Of a stretch of 51,181 bases of DNA, positions 45,800 through 51,181 are shown piece after piece. The DNA is from an uncultured Saprospiraceae bacterium (lineage in GTDB: Bacteria > Bacteroidota > Bacteroidia > Chitinophagales > Saprospiraceae). The stretch is from positions 1-51,181 of the forward strand of contig CAKZVK010000083.1 in NCBI GenBank assembly GCA_937921825.1. The letters are read 5' to 3'. Numbering within the stretch: position 1 is the first letter of the stretch; every line of letters begins with the position of its first letter. The notes beneath the pieces were generated by a model. That model saw only the letters and a list, made by a program, of their open reading frames with translations. It was not told the DNA's origin and did not search any database. The translations under genes were made by a program, and so were the position numbers.

Positions 45800-46747
45800 A
45801 TGAAAAACATAACTAAGATTCAGTCATCTATCAAAGAGGCAATCGAAGAATATGAAACTCTGAGAAAAGTAAATGCCCATATCGATGAAATAGACCTTCA
45901 ACTAAAAGCTGCCTATAGTAATATCAAGCTCATGGACGGTCAATTAGATAAGGAACTAAAAGACATTGAGGAAATAGAAAAGATTGGGATAAAATCTCTC
46001 TTTTATAAAACCTTAGGAAACAAGGAAGAACAGTTAGATAAAGAGCGACAAGAATATCTAGAGCTTTCCTTGAAGTACAAAGAGTATAAAAAGGAGGTGG
46101 AATTAATGGAGTTTGAAAGAGACTTGTTATCTAAAAAGCTCAATTCTCTTGATGAGTTAGAAATGAGGTTAAAGACTTTAAAAGCTCAAAGGAAAAAGGA
46201 AATACTCTCAGATAATACTAATCCGCTTAAGAGCGAATTCCAAGAGCTTGTACATCAGCTGGATGTTCATATAGCATTAGACAAAGAAATAGGGGAGGCG
46301 ATGCTAGAAGGAGAAAAGAGTCTTAAGATTATCGCAGGGTTAATTTCACATCTAATGAAAGCTGAAGACTGGGGGAAGTGGAATATGCATGGGAATAATA
46401 GGCGTGCTAAATATGTGAAACAACAGTCTATTGAAAATGCCATTAGATTACTGCCTTCAGCCCAACATCAAATCAATTTATTTATTAGAGAGTTAAAGGA
46501 TTTAGGAGAAAATAATATTGCTATTAGATTGGAGAGTATTCACTTTAATAAGTTCAGAGATTTCTTTTTCGACAACTTAATTTCGGACTGGATAATACAG
46601 CAACGTATTAGGAATACCCTCAGTAGTGTTGAAGCCACACATTCACATGTGCAACGAATTTGTTTGAGCTTAAAACAAGAGGCAAAAACAGTGAAAGAAA
46701 AAATGCGAATTTTACATGAAAAGCAAGAAAATATAGTGCTTTCGTGA
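45800..46747 (+). CDS. Coiled-coil protein of unknown function
   Basis: A 315-residue protein with no signal peptide. Residues ~15-140 are heptad-like coiled coil (IDEIDLQLKAAYSNIKLM, ELMEFERDLLSKKLNSLDEL). The second half is helical and contains AEDWGKWNMHGNN, resembling the WGxWD-type motif in some bacterial coiled-coil proteins I recall, followed by another helical coil (RICLSLKQEAKTVKEKMRI). No catalytic motif is visible. It is upstream of the 46805 gene by 57 nt on the same strand. Its TAACTTTT sequence (45790-45797) ends 2 nt before the start codon. Confidence 0.6.
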   Translation: MKNITKIQSSIKEAIEEYETLRKVNAHIDEIDLQLKAAYSNIKLMDGQLDKELKDIEEIEKIGIKSLFYKTLGNKEEQLDKERQEYLELSLKYKEYKKEVELMEFERDLLSKKLNSLDELEMRLKTLKAQRKKEILSDNTNPLKSEFQELVHQLDVHIALDKEIGEAMLEGEKSLKIIAGLISHLMKAEDWGKWNMHGNNRRAKYVKQQSIENAIRLLPSAQHQINLFIRELKDLGENNIAIRLESIHFNKFRDFFFDNLISDWIIQQRIRNTLSSVEATHSHVQRICLSLKQEAKTVKEKMRILHEKQENIVLS

Positions 46748-46804
46748 CAGATGAGATGCCAGATATGGAGAAAGTATTTTTTGAACAGATATAAGAAATA
46801 AACC

Positions 46805-47575
46805 TTGAAAAAGAAGATAAAAAAACTATTCCTCTACAGAAAGTTGCCATTATTGCTCAGTCACTTGGGAACTAAAAAAGCGAAAGCCTTAAATGAAAAA
46901 TTAATAGATCTGCAGAAGGCGATTTACAAATTAGATTTGTATTTAGAAGCAAACTGGAAACTTGAAAAAAAGGAACTGTCCAAGCATTGGAAAAAGATAT
47001 TTAAAGTGCTCAAAGAGATTGGATTTAATGCAGAAGAATCTTATGATCTTACTAGTCATATCAGGCGATATCAAAAACACGAAACACGGCTTAGAGAAGG
47101 ATTGATCCCCACTCAAATCAATGAAGAATATTACTATTACTATAAGTCTTGTGATGTGCGCCTGATGAGAGAAATCATATACAGCATGAAGCCGAAAAAT
47201 ACCTTCGAACTAGAGCTCAGTGATTGGCGTTATTTTGATCTGATTACTGAAATCAATGATGATGTCGAAGATGTATTTGAGGATCAAGAATCAATCAATG
47301 GAAACATGTTTCTCATTCAAATTCTTGAAGATGGGCTTGAGAACACCAAATCCTTTTTCACAGAATTTATTGACAGAGTTCTAGCTAAACAAATGAAAGC
47401 TTATAATGAACCTACAAGAGCACAAAGTCAACTGTGTGAATGGACAATCAAGGAAGCCGAATTAACCAAAGATCTCTTACAGCAGAATTGTAAAAAGATT
47501 AATTCAGATTTTAAGAGTCTCAAATCTCCCTTAATTGATAGAAAAGTTTTACAAAAGACATTTTCCTTAAAATGA
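46805..47575 (+). CDS. All-helical protein, possible class I isoprenoid-synthase-like
   Basis: A 256-residue protein starting at TTG (46805), the first codon after a stop at 46799-46801 that can initiate; no in-frame ATG occurs in the first ~110 residues. It is predicted all-alpha and basic at the start (KKKIKKLFLYRKL). A striking aspartate-rich motif lies at 148-160 (TEINDDVEDVFED), containing DDxxD (Asp152-Asp156), preceded by a helix with SCDVRLMREIIYSM (115-128). This is the pattern of the metal-diphosphate site in class I isoprenoid synthases, but I cannot confirm the fold, and a second DDxxD is not obvious. It shares a strand and probably a transcript with the upstream coiled-coil gene. 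A strong terminator follows. Confidence 0.55.
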   Translation: MKKKIKKLFLYRKLPLLLSHLGTKKAKALNEKLIDLQKAIYKLDLYLEANWKLEKKELSKHWKKIFKVLKEIGFNAEESYDLTSHIRRYQKHETRLREGLIPTQINEEYYYYYKSCDVRLMREIIYSMKPKNTFELELSDWRYFDLITEINDDVEDVFEDQESINGNMFLIQILEDGLENTKSFFTEFIDRVLAKQMKAYNEPTRAQSQLCEWTIKEAELTKDLLQQNCKKINSDFKSLKSPLIDRKVLQKTFSLK

Positions 47576-47642
47576 TTATTGTTGTAACTAAAATTTATTT
47601 CTATATTTACAGAACTAATGGAAGTTGTTCTATAATGATTGG

Positions 47643-47681
47643 CTAGTGTCTGGATAGCTGTATCCGACACTAGTTTTTTTT
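47643..47681 (+). terminator. Rho-independent terminator after the 46805 gene
   Basis: CTAGTGTC (47643-47650) pairs with GACACTAG (47666-47673), and GGATA pairs with TATCC inside, with one bulged T and a GCTG loop. Eight T residues follow (47674-47681). The remaining spacer to 47794 has no further ORF or clear element. Confidence 0.92.
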
Positions 47682-47794
47682 GCCCCTATCTAACCAAAGC
47701 TTCTTTCCTATAATTTATATTATGTTAAGTAGGCTCCAAGCTAGTCTGCTCACTTTCAGCATCTTACACATCTTTTATATCTTGCTTTCATATT

Positions 47795-48880
47795 ATGGAC
47801 ATACTACTCAATGAGCCATATTATAGTGGCTCCCACAAGTATTGGGCTGATCAGCTAGTTGAAAATAGCTATCATAATGTACAGTTGTTTCAGATGAAAG
47901 GTCGATTTTGGAAATGGAGATTACAAGGTGCTGCGATTCACTTGGCGGCACTGCAAAAGTCTATGGAGAGAAAACCATCAGCGATCATTTGTAGCTCTAT
48001 GATGGACGTCTCCATGTATAAAGTTCTTTTGTATAACTACTGGGGAGCGGTCCCTCCTATAGTATATTATGTACATGAAAATCAACTGACGTATCCATAC
48101 TCATCAAATGAGTCTAGAAGCCAAGAAGATTTTCAATACGGATTTATGAATTTCAAATCTTGTCTTGCAGCTGAACTTGTACTATTTAACTCTAATTACC
48201 ATAAGCAAGAATTCCTATCAGCTATAGAATTACTACTAAAACGACTTCCAGATTATTCCATTCTAAATTCATTGGAGGAGCTATCAAATAATTCTAAAGT
48301 GTTGCCTGTAGGACTTGATTTTAAGCGCATTGCTATGGCAGGTGAAGAAAAATCGTCAGAATTAGGTTCTCCTACCCTATTATGGAATCATCGTTGGGAC
48401 GAAGATAAGAATCCGAAGCTTTTTTTAAAACTCTGTAGACATCTAAAACAGCATAATATTGGCTTTAATTTGATTCTCCTAGGTCAGATGGGAAATGAGT
48501 CTGAAACTTATAGAAAGATTCTAGAAGAGTTTGCCAACCAAATTTTGCACAGTGGCTATGTTGGTAGTTACAATAAATATATTGGATTACTTAAGGCTGC
48601 AGACATACTTCCAGTATCTTCGGATCACGACTTCTATGGTCTAAGTGTGCTTGAAGCCTTAGCATGTAAGGTCTACCCTATTTTACCTTTTGGCAAGGTT
48701 TACCATGAGTATGTTTCTGACGCCTCATATTTCTACAAAAATCAAGAAGAATTCTTTGGTAAGGTCAAAAACCAAATCCGAGATAAAAACTCTTATGATT
48801 CACAAAATTTATTAAATAATCATAGTATTTATAAAGTGATGGAAACCATGGACTTACACATTAATAATTTGATTACTTGA
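47795..48880 (+). CDS. tRNA-queuosine alpha-mannosyltransferase family (DUF3524/GTDC1-like)
   Basis: A 361-residue GT-B glycosyltransferase. The N-terminal DUF3524 part has the family opening NEPYYSGSHKYWADQL, followed by ICSSMMDVSMYK, YYVHENQLTYPYS and FNSNYHKQEFL. The C-terminal donor domain has LLWNHRWDEDKNPKLFLKL and HDFYGLSVLEALACKVYPIL. Animal members (QTMAN/GTDC1) add mannose to queuosine at position 34 of tRNA-Asp; bacterial members are taken to act similarly, though this specific substrate is inferred. The gene stands alone after a strong terminator and before the collagen-like gene. No queuosine biosynthesis gene is nearby. Confidence 0.85.
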   Translation: MDILLNEPYYSGSHKYWADQLVENSYHNVQLFQMKGRFWKWRLQGAAIHLAALQKSMERKPSAIICSSMMDVSMYKVLLYNYWGAVPPIVYYVHENQLTYPYSSNESRSQEDFQYGFMNFKSCLAAELVLFNSNYHKQEFLSAIELLLKRLPDYSILNSLEELSNNSKVLPVGLDFKRIAMAGEEKSSELGSPTLLWNHRWDEDKNPKLFLKLCRHLKQHNIGFNLILLGQMGNESETYRKILEEFANQILHSGYVGSYNKYIGLLKAADILPVSSDHDFYGLSVLEALACKVYPILPFGKVYHEYVSDASYFYKNQEEFFGKVKNQIRDKNSYDSQNLLNNHSIYKVMETMDLHINNLIT

Positions 48881-49100
48881 TTAGTATTTCCAACTTTGAA
48901 CATCCTTTTATTGCTCTTTTATTTTTATAATTAGATTTCAAAAGTTACCTTTGCTAGGCTAGTTATATTATTGTGGATATACTAGTGTTCATTTCTGTCG
49001 AATTCAAACTAGACCTTAGTTGCAATAAAGGTCAATGCTGGTCAATTCCTTACTTCTCTTCTTGGAACAAATACGACCAAGCCGGATTTCCTATAAAATA

Positions 49101-49129
49101 TTGATTTACAACAAGTTAGAATATATTTA
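49101..49129 (+). promoter_or_regulatory. Candidate promoter of the collagen-like gene
   Basis: TTG (49101-49103) and TATATTTA (49122-49129) lie 18 nt apart, close to the Bacteroidota -33/-7 spacing; the -7 box has one mismatch. It would give a leader of roughly 40 nt. The 298-nt spacer from 48881 otherwise shows only AT-rich sequence and a small direct repeat (ggtcaa, near 49030-49043). Confidence 0.45.
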
Positions 49130-49178
49130 TTCAATATATACCTTAATTATTTTTTAAACTGACCAACAAAAGTTAAGA

Positions 49179-51181
49179 ATGGTAACAGCATTACTTTTTG
49201 GGGTGGTAGCTTTCATGTTATACGCTACTATATCCAGTCGTAAACGAATTTTTCAAAATGTGTTTTTGTTGTTAGGACTAGTTCTATTTCTAAGTCCAGA
49301 CATCAAATCCCAGGTAACCAATGCAGTTAAGATTGGTGACAATATGATGAACATCGACGATGGTTCATTATTGGAGCTAGAATCAACTAACGGGGTATTC
49401 GTACCTCCAAGGCTTACAACTGCTCAGAGAGACCAAGTAGCTACTCCATTGAGAGGAGCTGTAATTTTTAACACAACCATGAACTGTTTTCAAGTCAATT
49501 ATGGGACTAACACAGTAGCTGATTGGCAATGTGTTGAAAGCTATCTCAGACGACTTACGACTGTCCAAAGAGATGCAATGGGAAGCCCAGCTACGGGTAC
49601 CATGATATATAATACCGATTTCAATTGTGTGCAGGTCAACAAAGGGACTACTCAAAATCCTATTTGGGTATGTCTTGAAGGTTCAGTAGGTCCTCAGGGA
49701 CCTCAAGGACCTCAAGGGTTGACAGGACCAGCAGGACCACAAGGTCCAGCGGGTCAAACAGGTGCAGTTGGGCCAGCAGGTCCAGCAGGCCAAACTGGCG
49801 CAGCCGGAGCTCAAGGAGCGCAAGGCCCACAGGGTCTGACTGGTGTTGCAGGTCCAGCAGGTGCTCAAGGTCCAGTAGGTCCAATGGGTTCTACTGGTCC
49901 AGCAGGTCCAGCAGGTCAGACTGGTGCTCAAGGTCCAGCAGGTCCAGCAGGTCAAACTGGAGCTCAGGGTCCAGCAGGTCCAGCAGGTCCAAACGGAAAT
50001 GATGGATCTATAGGTCCAGCAGGTCCTCAGGGTGCTGTAGGTCCAGCTGGTTCTCAAGGACCAGCAGGCACTAATGGTCAACAAGGTCCAGCAGGTCCAG
50101 CAGGTCCAGCGGGTCCTAATGGAAATGATGGATCAATAGGACCAGCAGGTCCACAAGGTATAGCTGGTTCTCAAGGTCCAGCAGGGCCGCAAGGCCCAGC
50201 AGGCCCAGCGGGTCCAAATGGAAATGATGGTTCAGTAGGACCAGCAGGTCCACAAGGAGCAACAGGTCCAGCGGGTGCAGCAGGCCCAGCAGGTTCTCAA
50301 GGTCCAGCAGGTCCAGCAGGCCCAGCAGGCCCAGCGGGACCAAACGGAAATGATGGATCTATAGGCCCAGCAGGTCCACAAGGACCAGTAGGTCCAGCAG
50401 GTGCTAATGGCGCACAAGGAGAAGCAGGTCCAGCAGGTCCGGCGGGTCCACAAGGCCCAGCAGGATCAGCAGGTCCAGCAGGTCCAGCAGGTCCAGCGGG
50501 TAATACAGGAGCTACTGGAGAACAAGGCCCTCAAGGTGTCGCAGGTCCAGCAGGTCCAGCAGGTGCAACAGGTTCGGCAGGTGCTGCAGGTGCACAAGGC
50601 CCAGCAGGTCCAGCAGGTGCTAATGGTGGTGTTGGCCCACAAGGCCCACAAGGTGATGTGGGTCCTCAAGGTGCACAAGGCCCAGCAGGTAATGATGGCG
50701 CACAAGGTCCAGCAGGACCAGTAGGCCCACAAGGTCCAACAGGAAATACAGGCGCACCAGGTGCACAAGGACCACAGGGTCCAGCGGGTGCACAAGGCCC
50801 AGCAGGAAATAATGGAGCAGATGGCGCGCAAGGACCACAGGGTCCAGCGGGTGCACAAGGCCCAGCAGGAAACGATGGTGCACAAGGCCCAGCAGGCGCC
50901 CAAGGACCAGCAGGTCCTCAAGGTGAGCAAGGTCCAGCAGGTGCACAAGGCCCAGCAGGAAATAATGGAACAAACGGAACGAATGGCGCTCAAGGTCCTC
51001 AAGGACCAGCAGGCCCAGCGGGACCAGCAGGAAATAATGGCGCACAAGGGCCACAAGGACCAGCGGGACCAGCAGGAACGAGTTGTTATGATACAAATGG
51101 AAATGGTGTAGGAGATGCTGGCGAGGATACAAACGGAGACGGTGTATTTAACGCAGCAGATTGCCAAGGTCCTCAAGGCCC
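49179..51181 (+). CDS. Collagen-like (Gly-X-Y repeat) secreted protein, 3' truncated
   Basis: The frame is open from ATG 49179 to the window end (667 codons and 2 nt) with no stop. ATG 49215 is an alternative start. A signal or anchor is likely: hydrophobic [10 protein letters not shown] near residues 29-38, then SPDIKSQ, then [10 protein letters not shown]. The N-terminal non-collagen part (about 45-167) has two related segments, each with a RLTTxQRD-type motif and a later Cys ([20 protein letters not shown] and [20 protein letters not shown]). Residues 168-635 are 156 consecutive Gly-X-Y triplets. Then comes a loop ([20 protein letters not shown] ending in FNAADC) and GPQGP again. A stiff triple helix exposed outside the cell is inferred. 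No Lys or Arg occurs in the 156 triplets. Confidence 0.9.
   Translation, partial: MVTALLFGVVAFMLYATISSRKRIFQNVFLLLGLVLFLSPDIKSQVTNAVKIGDNMMNIDDGSLLELESTNGVFVPPRLTTAQRDQVATPLRGAVIFNTTMNCFQVNYGTNTVADWQCVESYLRRLTTVQRDAMGSPATGTMIYNTDFNCVQVNKGTTQNPIWVCLEGSVGPQGPQGPQGLTGPAGPQGPAGQTGAVGPAGPAGQTGAAGAQGAQGPQGLTGVAGPAGAQGPVGPMGSTGPAGPAGQTGAQGPAGPAGQTGAQGPAGPAGPNGNDGSIGPAGPQGAVGPAGSQGPAGTNGQQGPAGPAGPAGPNGNDGSIGPAGPQGIAGSQGPAGPQGPAGPAGPNGNDGSVGPAGPQGATGPAGAAGPAGSQGPAGPAGPAGPAGPNGNDGSIGPAGPQGPVGPAGANGAQGEAGPAGPAGPQGPAGSAGPAGPAGPAGNTGATGEQGPQGVAGPAGPAGATGSAGAAGAQGPAGPAGANGGVGPQGPQGDVGPQGAQGPAGNDGAQGPAGPVGPQGPTGNTGAPGAQGPQGPAGAQGPAGNNGADGAQGPQGPAGAQGPAGNDGAQGPAGAQGPAGPQGEQGPAGAQGPAGNNGTNGTNGAQGPQGPAGPAGPAGNNGAQGPQGPAGPAGTSCYDTNGNGVGDAGEDTNGDGVFNAADCQGPQG
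49680..51080 (+). repeat. Collagen triplet repeat array (9-bp periodic, G-X-Y)
   Basis: The DNA repeats in 9-bp units, mostly ggtccagca (GPA) and variants with gct caa (GAQ) or cct caa (GPQ). Higher-order copies of a block containing GPN GND GS(I/V) GPA GPQ begin their GND codons at 49995, 50121, 50220 and 50346, spacings of 126, 99 and 126 bp (14, 11 and 14 triplets). It is in frame within the 49179 gene and ends at GTS before the Cys loop. It is not a CRISPR array: units are coding, short and contiguous, without spacers. Confidence 0.93.

Noticed and set aside
49680-51080. Possible CRISPR array because of dense short repeats
   Set aside because: Units are 9 bp, contiguous, coding and without unique spacers; no cas genes are nearby.
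49383-51176. Long open frames in the other frames and on the minus strand over the collagen region
   Set aside because: They arise because the 9-bp collagen repeat lacks stops in several frames. Their products are low-complexity Trp/Cys/Thr, Leu/Asp or Gln/Val/His repeats. The true frame is the Gly-X-Y one on the plus strand.

Overview
The window is chromosomal DNA from a member of the Bacteroidota, probably near Saprospiraceae/Chitinophagales. It is AT-rich and uses AGA for most arginines. Supporting marks are a SusD-type tail, type IX secretion sorting domains (CHU_C and type A), gliding genes gldA/gldF/gldG, FG-GAP/UnbV secreted proteins, DUF3098, and TAnnTTTG-type promoter boxes. No prophage, insertion sequence, CRISPR array or rRNA was seen.

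Layout. 1-6761: the end of a SusCD-like uptake locus (SusD C-terminus plus a lipoprotein, closed by a strong terminator), then two convergent FG-GAP/UnbV surface proteins. 6791-20934: the information-processing core, xerC, tRNA-Thr-Tyr-Gly-Thr, tuf, tRNA-Trp, secE, nusG, rplKAJL, rpoBC, ending in a strong terminator. 20918-30952 (minus strand): riboflavin synthase, a CHU_C adhesin-like protein, rfbD, an ABC exporter pair, two GT4 glycosyltransferases, DUF2304, a SIR2 deacylase and a small secreted protein. 30964-37019 (plus strand): a tightly coupled envelope/gliding operon, ftsX-DUF3098-uppP-truB-gldA-gldF-gldG, in which the last four junctions are 1-nt stop/start overlaps. 37020-38859 (minus strand): a SCO1-cytochrome c cluster. 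38950-48880: cry-DASH, lolD, a glycosyltransferase, a MazG-like NTPase, an ECF sigma factor coupled to a membrane-anchored beta-barrel protein, an LEA-like helical protein, two unfamiliar all-helical proteins, and a DUF3524 (queuosine-tRNA mannosyltransferase type) enzyme. 49179-end: a large collagen-like secreted protein that runs off the window.

How they fit. The tRNA-tuf-secE-nusG-rpl-rpo block is the standard translation/transcription operon, and it has the same four-tRNA order as Escherichia coli thrU-tyrU-glyT-thrT-tufB. The rplL-rpoB spacer holds a 12-bp stem capped by a GCAA tetraloop, a good candidate attenuator or processing site. The gld genes, uppP, ftsX, lolD and the T9SS cargo proteins all serve the cell envelope. 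The least ordinary parts are the sigma/anti-sigma-like barrel pair with a TTG start, the DDxxD-bearing helical protein at 46805, the SIR2 protein without zinc cysteines, boxes resembling -7 promoter elements only 4-5 nt before start codons, and the collagen gene with 156 uninterrupted Gly-X-Y triplets followed by a Cys-bracketed calcium-type loop.
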